In this document: positions 51,783-60,637 of the stretch, piece by piece
How the letters are laid out: each line of letters starts with the position of its first letter
Position numbering within the stretch: the first letter of the stretch is position 1
Assembly: GCF_016862795.1 (NCBI RefSeq)
Contig: NZ_BONQ01000118.1
Location: forward strand, 1-64,000
Length of the DNA: 64,000 bases
Direction of reading: 5' to 3'
DNA from: Dactylosporangium siamense
GTDB lineage: Bacteria > Actinomycetota > Actinomycetes > Mycobacteriales > Micromonosporaceae
Notes under the pieces: generated by a model
Told to the model about the DNA's origin: nothing
Database searches by the model: none
Seen by the model: only the letters and a program-made list of their open reading frames with translations
Position numbers and translations under genes: made by a program

Positions 51783-51990
51783 GCGGGTCATGCGCGGATC
51801 GTGGGTCGTGCGTGGGTCGTGGGTCGTTGGTTGTGCGCTGGTCGTGGGGTTGTTGGTCGTGCGTGGGTCGTGGGTTGTGCGTGGGTTGTTGGTTGTGCGT
51901 GGGCCGTTGGTCGTGCGTGGGTCGTGGGTCATTGGTTGTGCGCTGGTCGTGGTCGTGGTCGTGATCGTGCGTGGGTCGTGTTCGATTTCG
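51783..51990 (+). repeat. Degenerate G/T-rich minisatellite
   Basis: Irregular units built from GTGCGTGGGTCGTGGGTC and GTTGGTTGTGCGCTGGTC run for about 200 bp. The + strand is almost free of A, a strong strand asymmetry unlike anything else in the window. Confidence 0.85.
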
Positions 51991-52969
51991 GTGCCGCGAG
52001 TGGTGTCCTAACCGGCGTTGTGTGCGGCCGCTGGCCTGCCCTTGCGCTCCTCGCGACCCACCTTCGGGCAGCCGCAATCGCGGGTCGTGTCCGCTGTCGT
52101 GGTGTTCGAGTGGCCGGGTGGCGCCTTGGATGTAGCGCCTTGGATCACGAACGATCCGGCGCATCCGCCGCCGCGTCTCGGTGAAGCGCGGGAGGCGTCC
52201 GCACGCCCCTTTCACGCTTTCCGGCGGACATCCGCGCGACGTCCCGTCCCGGGCCCTCGGTCGATGCCGGCACGGTGACCGCTCGCGACGTGCGTCGCCC
52301 AGACCGTCGCCTGGCGCGCGGGGTCGAGCGGTCGGGCGGGCAGATCGAGGTTGTGCATGGGTGATGCGGACAGCCGGCCCGCGGCTTCGATCATCAGGAG
52401 GGTCCGCTCCCGGCGGGGGAACAAGCAGGCGAACGGGCTGATCCGGGGCCTCGGCAGTGCCGGATCGTGGGCCGGGCGTCGTTGCCGGATTTCTCCACAA
52501 CCGGAAGGATCCCCGGGCCCCTGACCCCGGACATCGTTCCGCTTGTCGCGTCACCGCCCGCTGGGCAAGGCCCCGCACGGCACGACGCTGCGGACCGGCC
52601 GTCCCGGCGGGCCACGAGACGATTTCGATCCAGCCGTGAGCAGGTGTCACGGCCGCGTGCGCGGCCCACAGCACGGAACGGCGGTGTGGCCGAAGTGCAG
52701 CGGGTCTGCCATCACTCCGCAACCGTGGCTGCCGAAGCGGGCGGGCCCGCCAGCCGTACACCACCTTCCGTGGACGCGACCGTGAAATGATCTTGTCGGC
52801 CGGTTGGTGGTGCGACAGGTCGAAGGATCGCTGGGGTCAGGTGCCCGGGATCGTTCGGGTTGTGGGGATCCGGCGATGTCGCCGCGTGTTCCGGCCTCCG
52901 GTCCGGCGCTGTCGGTGTCCGGATCGGCCTCTTTGTCGGCCTGTGCTGTGCCGGTGGTGGATGTTCCCG

Positions 52970-53023
52970 GTGATCGACGTCGCCGGCTGGCTGTCAGCGC
53001 GGCCCGTGCACGACTTCGATCAC
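52970..53023. repeat. Dispersed palindromic repeat, best-conserved copy
   Basis: GTGATCGACGTCG (52970-52982) and CGACTTCGATCAC (53011-53023) are 13-bp inverted arms with one mismatch and a 28-nt centre. Further half-sites follow at 53035 and 53301-53310. Confidence 0.8.
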
Positions 53024-53600
53024 GGCGCCGGTGAACGAAGTCGCGGACCGGTCGATCTGGGTGACCGTGCGGCACTTCGATCTGTGACCGGGCGGCGGCG
53101 GGGCGGCGTGAAGTCCGTGCCGGGGCACTGCTGCGCGACCGGGCGCCTGCCGGTGTCGGCGTGAAGTCCTGGTCGGGGCGTCGCGTGTTTCCGCGGAGGC
53201 GGTCGCCGGAAAGCGCTGCGACCATGCCGGCCGGGTCGTCGCGTGCTCGCGTCGCCGTGGTCGGAGTCGCTGGTGGGTCGTCCGGGTGGCGGTGGGGCGG
53301 CTTCGATCACGGGCAGGGTGGTGGTCGATGGCCGGGTTGTGGCTTTTGTGGGATTGGCGGCGTGCGATCCGCTCGCAGGTTGCGCTGTGGATCGCACGCC
53401 GTCTATGGCCGCCGGTGCCGTGGCTCGGGGGAGTGGCTTTCCGTCGATCGCGGCTTGGCGGCAAATCGGTGGTGATGGGCATTGTCGGGCGTGTTCCGGC
53501 GTTTCCGGGCGTGCGGCGCCGGTGATTGACTAAGGCCGTTGCCGTTGACGTCGGTCAATGTGAGCCGGCGGTCAAGGCCTTTCGAAATGCGGTGGCGGGG

Positions 53601-54422
53601 TCAGGCGAGCAGGGGCCAGGCGAGCTGCGCCGGGCTGGCCTGCAGGGCCGGGGTCTGCGGGTAGTTCTGGCTCGGCAGCTGCGCCCGGATCGCCCTGAGC
53701 CAGTCGCGGTACGTGGCGCCCGGCGGCAGCTCCGCGAGCGCCGTCAGCGCCACGTACGTGAACGCGCCGTTGGGGCGGCCGGAGAACGTGGCGTCGTACG
53801 AGTACTCGGTGTCCCGGCAGGCGGACAGCAGCAGCGCGGCGGAGCGAGGACGGGACCGCGCCCCGCCACGGACAGCCGACCCGGCAGCCAACCCCGCAGG
53901 CAACCCCGCAGCCAACCCCGCAGGCAACCCCGCGGGCGGCGGGAGGAACGTCGACGGGGCAAGGAAGCGGCTCGAACAGCGATCGTCGCCGAGCGGGCGG
54001 CTCAGCCGGGCCAGCGTCCCCGAGTGGCAGGAGTCGGAGATGAGCACGGTGCGCACACCGGGGTCCGCCGCGCTGAACAGCGTGGACAGCTCGTCGTCCA
54101 GCAGCGGGCCGTTGGCGGCGACGTCGTGCGGGCAGATGGCCTCGTCGCGGTTGTCGGGCTCGTCGCCGTCGAGGTCCGGGACCCAGGTGCCGTGGCCGGA
54201 GTACGTGATGACGACCGCGTCGCCGGTGGCGGCGCGGGAGAGCAGGTCGGCGATGCCGGTGCGGATCGCGGTGCCGGACGCGGCGCTGTCGAGCAGGGTG
54301 CGGACGTCGAAGCCCCGGGCGGACAGCGCCGCGGTCCAGTCGGCGGCGTCGTTGCGGCAGCCGTACAGGTCGTTCGAGACGCCCGGGTAGTCGTTGATGC
54401 CGATGCAGAGTGCGAGTTTCAT
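53601..54422 (-). CDS. Caspase-family (C14) peptidase
   Basis: 273 aa, no signal peptide. Starts directly at the first caspase strand (MKLALCIGINDYPG). Catalytic His77 is in TYSGHGTW and Cys132 in LISDSCHSG. A linker between the p20- and p10-like parts holds an (AGLPAGLA)-type 12-bp repeat and Arg-rich VRGGARSRPRS; the p10-like part ends in a Pro/Leu-rich tail. Last gene of the S8-CHAT-caspase set, 72 bp after the CHAT gene. Arg/Lys specificity would be expected for a metacaspase-like enzyme, but is inference. Confidence 0.9.
   Translation of the reverse strand: MKLALCIGINDYPGVSNDLYGCRNDAADWTAALSARGFDVRTLLDSAASGTAIRTGIADLLSRAATGDAVVITYSGHGTWVPDLDGDEPDNRDEAICPHDVAANGPLLDDELSTLFSAADPGVRTVLISDSCHSGTLARLSRPLGDDRCSSRFLAPSTFLPPPAGLPAGLAAGLPAGLAAGSAVRGGARSRPRSAALLLSACRDTEYSYDATFSGRPNGAFTYVALTALAELPPGATYRDWLRAIRAQLPSQNYPQTPALQASPAQLAWPLLA
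53881..53940 (-). repeat. 12-bp in-frame repeats in the caspase linker
   Basis: Units of GCAACCCCGCAG and close variants repeat about four to five times and encode AGLP/AGLA on the - strand, in the inter-subunit linker. Confidence 0.85.
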
Positions 54423-54494
54423 GGTGTCCCCCGTGAACACGCGTCGAAACAAAGAGATGGACGTAGTAGAGGCGCCGTGGGGACGGGGGAAGGT

Positions 54495-57044
54495 TCAGCC
54501 GGCGCCGAAGCAGACGAACGGGGTCGCCTCCGGCAGGTCCGCCAGGGCGCGGGCGGGGGTGACGCCGGTGGCGACGGCCCGGTGGTAGTGCGCCATGACC
54601 TTGGGGCCCAGCTCGTCGGGGATGCGGGCGACGCTGGCCACGACGTTGGCGGTGCCGGCGTGCAGGAGGGCGGCGGTGAACCCGACCAGTTCGTCGCCGG
54701 CCCGCACCACCGCGCGGCCGACGTCGCAGGCGGACAGGACGACCTGGCCGGGGGCGGTGCCGAGGCGTTGCAGCTCGTACGCCAGCAGCGGGCCGTCGCC
54801 CAGCTCCAGCCGGGAGAACAGGACGTTCTGCGTGTCGTGGTGGCCGTGCGCGGCGACGTGGACGACCGGTGCGGCGTCCATGCCGGCCAGGACGTCGGTC
54901 GCGGTGGCGGCGGCGCCACGCAGGACGCGGCCTCTGGGATACAGGGCCGCGATCGCGTCGATCTCCGCGTCGGCGTGCAGGAGGTCGGGGCCCGCGACCA
55001 GCAGCGGCGAGCCGGTGGTCGCGGTCCGGTCGGCGGTACGCGCGGCGAGCCACACCGAAGCCGACGGCGCCACCGAGACCGGGCGTCCCCGCAGGCTGGG
55101 CAGGAGGCCCCAGGGCAGGACGGCGAGCTGCCGGGTGGGCACCAGGATGACGTCGTGGGTGCCGAGCGCTGCCCGTACCGGAGCGATCAACGCCTGGTCG
55201 AGGGTCGTGGCCTGCCGGTCGGCGCTGGCGCGGACCACCGCCGCGAGTTTCGGGGGCAGGCGCCGGTCGGCGGCGGTGTCGAGGTCGCTGAGCAGGCGGC
55301 GGACGGACTCGGCGACGGGGGCGTACGCGCCGAGCTCGACCGAGGTGATCGTCCCGGAGGCGAGGACGAGGGCGTGCAGCTGGTCGCGGCGCACGAGGTA
55401 GGTGACCATCGACTGGCCGGCGCGGGCGAGCTCGGCCAGGACCTCGGCGTCGGTGGCGGCGCCGTGGCCCTCCTCGGTGTCCGCGGCCCACCAGCCCTGG
55501 CGGCGGATGCCCTGTTCGAGCTCGCTGCAGCGGGCCCGCAGCAGCGGCTCGGGGCGGCCTTCGAGCTCGGCGAGGCGGACCGCCCGGCGCAGCTGGCGCA
55601 GCTCCGCGAGGGCGTCGGCGACCTGCGGGTCCTGCGGCGGCAGCACCGAGCGGGTCCGGAACGACTGGGCCCGGGACCGCTCCGACCAGTTGAAGACGAG
55701 GCCGGGCGGGCCGAGCGACCACGAGATGTCCAGCCCGACCGTGCCGAGGTCCGCCCCGAGCGCGGCCACGCTGCTCTGCAGCTCCAGGCTGCCGAACCGG
55801 CGCCGGTGCTCCTGCAGCGTGGCGAGCCCCTTGTGCAGCTCGTCGAGGGCGGGGCGCGGATTGCCGTCGGCGCGGTGCAGCTCGGCCCGGGTGAGGCGGC
55901 GCAGCAGGCGGGTGTCGAGGGGCACGTCGGCCGGCAGGACCCGCCGCGCCGCGACCCGCTGCTCGGCGGTGGGGGTGTCGCCCGCGGCGATCCGGGCCCG
56001 CAGGGCGAGCAGGTCGGCGCCGCCGGCGTCGTGGCGCAGGCCGAGGTCCCGCAGTGTCGCCGCGAGCCGGGTGGCCTGCCTGGCCACGGCGAGGAGTTTA
56101 CGCCGCGTCGTCGCCTCCGGCGCGTGATCCGCACCGGCGGTGACCCGCGCGGCGGCGGCGAGGTCGACGCGGACCTGGAGGGAGGCGGCCAGGGCGGCCC
56201 AGGCGCGGTTGTGGCGGCGGGTGAAGCGGGCCCGGGCGCGGGCGCTCCACAGGGCGGCGGCGGCCAGGTCGCCGCTGCCGAGGGCGGCCTGGGCCCGGGC
56301 CAGTTCGGCCTCGCCGAGGTCCTGGCTGAGGCGGTGGCGTTTGAGCAGCTCGATCGACTGGTCGAGCTCCTCCGCGGCGGCGGTGTCCAGGCCGGCGCCG
56401 AGCAGGGCCCGGCCCCGGTCGAGCATGGAGATGGCGAGGAACCCGTCGGCGTGCAGGCGGCGCAGCGAGTCGGCCGCGGTGTCGAACGTCTGCAGCGCCG
56501 CGGGCACGTCGCCGTCGGCGAGGGCGCAGTAGCCGAGGTTGTGTTCGGCCTTGGCGGCGAGCAGGTCCAGGCCGTGCGTGCCGGCGAGGTCGTGGCACTG
56601 GCGCAGGTCGGCGCGGGCGAGACGGACCCGACCGGCGGTGAGGTGCACGACGCCGCGGTTGAGCAGGGTGCGCGCGAGGACGGTGGGCTCGCCGTGCTCC
56701 TGCAGGACGGGGACGGCGGCGTCGAGCAGCTTCAGGGCGGCGTCGATCTCGCCGCGGCGCAGCAGGAGCAGGCCGCGTTGCTGCAGGACGGTGCCGACGT
56801 CGGCGAGGTCGGCGAGGGTCTCGGCGCGGTCGAGCAGCTCGAGGCCGCGGTCGGTGCGGCCCTGCTCGGCCTCGGCGTGGGCGAGGGTCAGCAGGAGCCT
56901 CGCGGCGAGCGCGGGCGCGGACGGTTCGCCGTCCGGCCACCCGAGGAGCCGCAGCGCCTCCGCGGCGTGCCGCGCGGCGGTCGCCGGCTTTCCGGCGGCG
57001 CCCGCCTTCACCGCGGAACGGTGCAGCCGCACCGCCCGGGTCAC
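54495..57044 (-). CDS. TPR-CHAT domain protease
   Basis: 849 aa. Residues about 1-530 are TPR-like helical repeats (TLAHAEAEQGRTDRGLELLDRA, ARTLLNRGVVHLTAGRVRLA, EHNLGYCALADGDVPAAL). The C-terminal ~270 residues are a CHAT domain, a caspase-fold peptidase with His near 728 (HVAAHGHHD) and Cys near 771 (VVLSACDVG). TPR-CHAT proteins act as stress- or infection-triggered proteases. GTG 57044 is the most downstream reasonable start; the frame is open far upstream, but overlaps two real genes there. No signal peptide. Confidence 0.85.
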   Translation of the reverse strand: MTRAVRLHRSAVKAGAAGKPATAARHAAEALRLLGWPDGEPSAPALAARLLLTLAHAEAEQGRTDRGLELLDRAETLADLADVGTVLQQRGLLLLRRGEIDAALKLLDAAVPVLQEHGEPTVLARTLLNRGVVHLTAGRVRLARADLRQCHDLAGTHGLDLLAAKAEHNLGYCALADGDVPAALQTFDTAADSLRRLHADGFLAISMLDRGRALLGAGLDTAAAEELDQSIELLKRHRLSQDLGEAELARAQAALGSGDLAAAALWSARARARFTRRHNRAWAALAASLQVRVDLAAAARVTAGADHAPEATTRRKLLAVARQATRLAATLRDLGLRHDAGGADLLALRARIAAGDTPTAEQRVAARRVLPADVPLDTRLLRRLTRAELHRADGNPRPALDELHKGLATLQEHRRRFGSLELQSSVAALGADLGTVGLDISWSLGPPGLVFNWSERSRAQSFRTRSVLPPQDPQVADALAELRQLRRAVRLAELEGRPEPLLRARCSELEQGIRRQGWWAADTEEGHGAATDAEVLAELARAGQSMVTYLVRRDQLHALVLASGTITSVELGAYAPVAESVRRLLSDLDTAADRRLPPKLAAVVRASADRQATTLDQALIAPVRAALGTHDVILVPTRQLAVLPWGLLPSLRGRPVSVAPSASVWLAARTADRTATTGSPLLVAGPDLLHADAEIDAIAALYPRGRVLRGAAATATDVLAGMDAAPVVHVAAHGHHDTQNVLFSRLELGDGPLLAYELQRLGTAPGQVVLSACDVGRAVVRAGDELVGFTAALLHAGTANVVASVARIPDELGPKVMAHYHRAVATGVTPARALADLPEATPFVCFGAG

Positions 57045-57130
57045 CAGCTGGGGCTCGGGAGGGCCGTTTCCGGGTATGCGTATAGCCCGCGCGGGTTCGC
57101 GCGGGTGGGACGGGCCGGGCGGTTCGTCGG

Positions 57131-57586
57131 CTACACCACGAACGATGGCGTCACCACCGTCAGGACGCCATCGGCTACTTGGTCGGTCGTGGCATGCACC
57201 CGGATCTGCACCTCGCCCCGGCTGATCCGGGCCGCGGCGAAGCGGCCGCCCTCGTCGGTGTCCATCGTCTGCGGGCCGTCGACGGTGCGCAGCTCGATGC
57301 GGCAGGCCACGGGCGGGGCCAGCCAGCCGTCGAGGCGGACGGTGCCGTTGGTGCCGGCGGTCCACTCGACCATGATCGTGAGGCTGGCGGACTCGAACGT
57401 GGCCCGGGTCGTCTCCTCGTCGCCGCGGACCCCCGCCAGCAGGCCGGCGGGGGGTTGCGGGACGAGACGGCAGACCTCGATGTCGAAGCCGGTGATGCTG
57501 AGGGAGAAGAGCAGGTCGGCGGGGACCGGGTCGACGATGCCGGCGATGCGGCGCAGTTCGGCCAGGAGGGTGTCGTCGTCGTCCAT
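57131..57586 (-). CDS. Small two-part protein of the protease cluster, unknown function
   Basis: 151 aa. An acidic N-terminal helix (MDDDDTLLAELRRIAGIVDPVPADLLFSL) is followed by a beta-rich domain with a carboxypeptidase-regulatory-like look (RIELRTVDG, DEGGRFAAARISRGEVQIRVH). It begins six bases after the peptidase S8 stop and precedes the CHAT gene. Plausible adaptor or sensor between the two proteases; not identified with a named family. Confidence 0.75.
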   Translation of the reverse strand: MDDDDTLLAELRRIAGIVDPVPADLLFSLSITGFDIEVCRLVPQPPAGLLAGVRGDEETTRATFESASLTIMVEWTAGTNGTVRLDGWLAPPVACRIELRTVDGPQTMDTDEGGRFAAARISRGEVQIRVHATTDQVADGVLTVVTPSFVV

Positions 57587-57592
57587 CGCGGC

Positions 57593-59314
57593 CTACCCGG
57601 GGAATCCGTCGAGGGCCTTGAGCGCCCGTTGCGCGGTGGACTTCGCGTCGAGGTGGTCGAGGCGCAGCTGCGGGTCCTCGGCCGCGTTGGCGAGGAGCAG
57701 CGCGGCGACCTCGGCGGCGCCGAGACCGGCGGCGAACGAGCTGCCGCTCCAGGAGGCGAACCCCCGGGTGTAGTCGTCGGCGTCGAGGGTCTCGCGGCGG
57801 GCGGGCCGGCCGCCGGCGTTGCCGGCCGGGGTGGTGTAGGCGGCGCCGCGGCTGCCCTGGATCTTCGGGTACGTGCTGACCAGCGCCGAACCGGGAGCCC
57901 AGTAGCGGACCCAGGGACCGTCGTTGCTGAACATGGCCTTGGCGTCGTTGGGCTGGAACGCGCCGACGCTCATCACCGGCAGGTCCCCGTCGCAGCGCAG
58001 GGCCGCGGGGTAGAACTCGCGGGACGTGGCGTGGTTGCCGGCGGCGGCGACCACGACGACCCCGGCGGCGAGGAGACGGTCGACGTGTTCCTGGAGGCGG
58101 ATGGTGTACGTGGCGTCCGCCGCGTTCTCCAGGTAGTAGCCGAGTGAGAGGCACACGACGTCGACCATGCTGCCGCCGGTGCCGGCCTGGGCCGCCTCGA
58201 CCTGGTCGGCGAGCCGGTCGAGGGCGATGAGCAGGTCGCTCTCGTAGACGACGCCGTCGCTGTGCATGACCCGGATCTGCAGGACGGTCGCGTCGGGGGC
58301 GACCTGGCGGATGAGGCCGCCGATGAACGTGCCGTGGCCGGTGTGGCTGCCAAGCTCGCCGGCGACGGAGCCGGTCCTGATCTGCCGCTCCCACGCGTCG
58401 CGGATCCGCTGCAGCGAGTGGCCGGCGGCGATGAGCTGCTCCTGCGCGGCGAGGATCGAGGCCTGCAGCTCGGCGTCGACGGCGGTGAACCCGTCCTCGG
58501 GCAGCGCCGAACCGGCCGGTGCGGGCACGTCCAGCCACTCGTGCGGGGAGATGCCGGTGTCGAGGACCGCGACGACGGGCCGGCGGTCGCCGAGCTCGGC
58601 CGTGGTGCGCCGGCGGGGCGGCTGCAGGACCAGGTCGACCGGCTGGCGGCCGGCGCCGCCGGCGAAGCGCCAGGCGCTGCCCTCCGTCATGGGGGAGCCC
58701 TCGGTCATCGGGGACCCCTCCGTCATGGGGGAGCCCTCCGTCATCGGTGAACCCTCCGTCATCGGAGAGCCTTCCGTCATGGGGGACCCCTCGGTCATCG
58801 GCACCCCACCGATGGAGGCGCCGAACAGCAGGTGGTCGAGGGACAGGTGCGCGCCGTGGCCGCTGGCCCGCAGTGCCTTCAGCGCGGCCCACGCGTCGAT
58901 GGACTCGGGGTCGCCGCCGTGCGCCGCGACGAGCTGCACCGCCCGCACCCGCCGCCGTGCGGCCCGCTCCCGGACCGGCCCGTCCGGACCGTGGCCGTCG
59001 CGGCCGTGGCCGTGGTGGTGGCCGTGGTCGTGGTCGCCGGGCGCGGAGGCGGCGAGGCGCATGCCGGTCGCGGCCAGGGTCCGGTTGCATCGCTCGAGCG
59101 TCTCCGGCTGCTCCGCCGCCGGCTCGGTCGACAGCAGGACGCCCGCGCGGTAGACCGTCGGGGCGGACGCGCCGTCGCCGGACTCCAGGACGCGCGCGCC
59201 GTGGCGGCGCAGCACTGCCGTCGACGGCAGCCAGGGCGTCGACGGTGGTGCGCCGTTGTCATCGCCGAGGTCGGCCTGCGCGTCCCCCGTCATTCGCCGG
59301 CAGCGTAACTGCAT
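57593..59314 (-). CDS. Intracellular subtilisin-like serine protease (S8)
   Basis: 573 aa. The triad is complete: Asp near 253 (VVAVLDTGIS), His near 328 (HTGHGTFIGG), Ser near 525 (SWSGSSFAAG). No signal peptide. The N-terminal extension has a His/Asp/Gly-rich stretch (residues about 94-112) and seven PMTEGS hexapeptides (residues about 172-213) just before the catalytic domain. ATG 59314 has GGAGAG upstream; ATG 59293 is an alternative. First gene of the S8, small protein, CHAT, caspase set. Confidence 0.9.
   Translation of the reverse strand: MQLRCRRMTGDAQADLGDDNGAPPSTPWLPSTAVLRRHGARVLESGDGASAPTVYRAGVLLSTEPAAEQPETLERCNRTLAATGMRLAASAPGDHDHGHHHGHGRDGHGPDGPVRERAARRRVRAVQLVAAHGGDPESIDAWAALKALRASGHGAHLSLDHLLFGASIGGVPMTEGSPMTEGSPMTEGSPMTEGSPMTEGSPMTEGSPMTEGSAWRFAGGAGRQPVDLVLQPPRRRTTAELGDRRPVVAVLDTGISPHEWLDVPAPAGSALPEDGFTAVDAELQASILAAQEQLIAAGHSLQRIRDAWERQIRTGSVAGELGSHTGHGTFIGGLIRQVAPDATVLQIRVMHSDGVVYESDLLIALDRLADQVEAAQAGTGGSMVDVVCLSLGYYLENAADATYTIRLQEHVDRLLAAGVVVVAAAGNHATSREFYPAALRCDGDLPVMSVGAFQPNDAKAMFSNDGPWVRYWAPGSALVSTYPKIQGSRGAAYTTPAGNAGGRPARRETLDADDYTRGFASWSGSSFAAGLGAAEVAALLLANAAEDPQLRLDHLDAKSTAQRALKALDGFPG
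58678..58803 (-). repeat. Seven 18-bp in-frame repeats (PMTEGS)
   Basis: Units like CCCTCCGTCATGGGGGAG differ mainly at silent positions, so the peptide repeat PMTEGS is exact while the DNA varies. That suggests selection on the protein or old duplication. Confidence 0.95.
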
Positions 59315-59427
59315 GTGGCTCTCCGTCCCCGCGGGGCGCCGCCCGACTGATGACAGCGCCGTCTCACCTGACTAGAGGGGACCCGAACGACTTCTGATAC
59401 AGGAAATTCAGAAGGCATGCATTTGCC

Positions 59428-60189
59428 TCAGAAAGCGCTGGTCACGCCGCCGTCGACGGGCACGGCGACGCCCGTCAGGTAGCTCGCCGCCGGCGACAGC
59501 GCGAACGCGGCGACCCGCCCGAACTCGGCCGGGTCGCCGAGCCGGCGCAGCGGGATCGCCGCGGCGGCCTCGGCCTGCGCGGCGGGGCTGTCCAGCAGCG
59601 CGAGGTTGCGGTCGGTGAGGATCCGGCCGGGCAGCAGCGACACGACCCGGATGCCACGGGGGCCGAGCTCGTTGGCGAGGTCCTTGGCGAACCCGGCGAG
59701 GCCGGGTCGCAGCCCGTTGGAGATCGCGAGGCCGTCGAGGGGGACCCGGACCGACGTGGACAGCACGAGGCCGATGGCGGCGTCCGCACCGTCCGGGACG
59801 GTGCCGATGGTCTCGGCGACGAGCCGGGCGAGCCGGACCGTGCCGAGGAAGATGGTGTGGAACGCGGCGAGCCAGGCGTCCTCGCCGGTGCCGGTCGCGG
59901 TGCCGCGCGGCGGCCCGCCGACGGAGACGAGCGCGCCGTCGAGCCGGCCGAAGCGCTCCCGGGCGACGGTCATGAGCCGCGGGCCGGTGCCGGGGTCGCC
60001 GAGGTCGCCGGTGATCCCGGCGGCGCGGTCCTCGCCGAGCGCGGCCACGGCGGCCTCGACGGTGCCGGCGGTGCGGCCGCTGACGACGACCTTGGCGCCG
60101 TCGCGGACGAGGGCCTGGGCGGTGGCGAAGCCGAGTCCCCGGGAGGCGCCGGTCAGGACGTAGACACGGTCACGCAGGCCCAGATCCAT
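59428..60189 (-). CDS. Short-chain dehydrogenase/reductase-like protein
   Basis: 253 aa. Rossmann motif TGASRGLG near residue 14 and the C-terminal YLTGVAVPVDGG are typical SDR. The usual YxxxK active-site pair is not seen: the aligned segment reads LDGLAISNGLRPGL. Either this belongs to an atypical subfamily or it is not a standard oxidoreductase. ATG 60189; its 5' end overlaps the SCO6045-like gene by 20 bp. Confidence 0.85.
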   Translation of the reverse strand: MDLGLRDRVYVLTGASRGLGFATAQALVRDGAKVVVSGRTAGTVEAAVAALGEDRAAGITGDLGDPGTGPRLMTVARERFGRLDGALVSVGGPPRGTATGTGEDAWLAAFHTIFLGTVRLARLVAETIGTVPDGADAAIGLVLSTSVRVPLDGLAISNGLRPGLAGFAKDLANELGPRGIRVVSLLPGRILTDRNLALLDSPAAQAEAAAAIPLRRLGDPAEFGRVAAFALSPAASYLTGVAVPVDGGVTSAF

Positions 60190-60637
60190 GCCGTGATGGT
60201 AGAAGACGTGTGGGCAGAAGGCGTGTGGGCAGGAGGCGTGCGGGTAGAAGGCGCGACGGCAGGCGGCGGAGCCGGGCGGCCAGCCGGTTGCGGGGGACCG
60301 GGGCGGTGACGCCGTCGTAGGTGAAGGCGGCCTCGCGCTCGGCGAGCTCTTCACGGGCGAGCGGCGGCAGGGTGTCCTTGACGGCGCGGGCGAGGTCCCA
60401 GCCGTCGCGCAGCGAGCCCTGCGGTGGGCGGCCCTCGGCCCAGTGCCCGAAGGTCGCGTGCCAGCCCTCGCCGAACGACGCGGCGAGGAACGGCCAGGCA
60501 CGGGCCACCTCGCCGGCCCGTTTGCGGCGGAGGGCGGCGCGCGTTGCCAGTACACCCGCCGCAGCGAAACCCACTGGGACGTCACCGCCGGCAACGAGCG
60601 CCTCGACCAGGGCCCGCTGTTCGTCCGCCAGGGTCAT
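60170..60637 (-). CDS. SCO6045-like protein, putative MNIO partner
   Basis: 155 aa. The core (RKRAGEVARAWPFLAASFGEGWHATFGHWAEGRPP, in two parts across residues about 36-72) recalls the MNIO-partner (DUF2063-like) pattern of an alpha-helical adaptor. DGWDLARAVKDTLPPLAREELAEREAAF follows, matching SCO6045-like C-terminal domains. The tail is RLLP(A/T) repeats from a 15-bp minisatellite. ATG 60637 overlaps the MNIO gene stop by four bases. The partner role is inferred from adjacency. Confidence 0.72.
   Translation of the reverse strand: MTLADEQRALVEALVAGGDVPVGFAAAGVLATRAALRRKRAGEVARAWPFLAASFGEGWHATFGHWAEGRPPQGSLRDGWDLARAVKDTLPPLAREELAEREAAFTYDGVTAPVPRNRLAARLRRLPSRLLPARLLPTRLLPTRLLPSRHGSGPA
60190..60256 (-). 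repeat. 15-bp minisatellite (RLLPT tail)
   Basis: About four units of GCAGAAGGCGTGTGG or close variants lie at the 3' end of the SCO6045-like gene, directly upstream of the SDR start codon, where they also form the SDR leader. Confidence 0.85.

Larger units (their letters stand above)
51741..53600. other. 1.86 kb gene-free repeat region
   Basis: No gene recognised on either strand. Contains a G/T-rich array (51783-51990), several members of the dispersed palindrome family (around 52385, 52620, 52970-53023, 53300) and otherwise ordinary high-GC sequence with no convincing coding pattern. It lies between the ABC exporter and the caspase gene, two convergent ends, so no promoter is required here. 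Confidence 0.6.

Noticed and set aside
51783-51990. CRISPR or coding repeat protein on the - strand (THDPRTTN-like)
   Set aside because: Units are irregular, have no spacer structure, no start site and no codon pattern like neighbouring genes; treated as a minisatellite.
51741-53600. Prophage or integrated element with att sites
   Set aside because: No integrase, transposase, tRNA gene or matching flanking direct repeats were seen; only dispersed short palindromes and the G/T array.
53526-57773. Very long open frame on the + strand opposite the CHAT and caspase genes
   Set aside because: Its translation is Arg/Gly/Val-rich with no recognisable domain; the opposite strand encodes complete caspase, CHAT and beta-domain proteins with catalytic residues. 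It is a high-GC antisense artefact.
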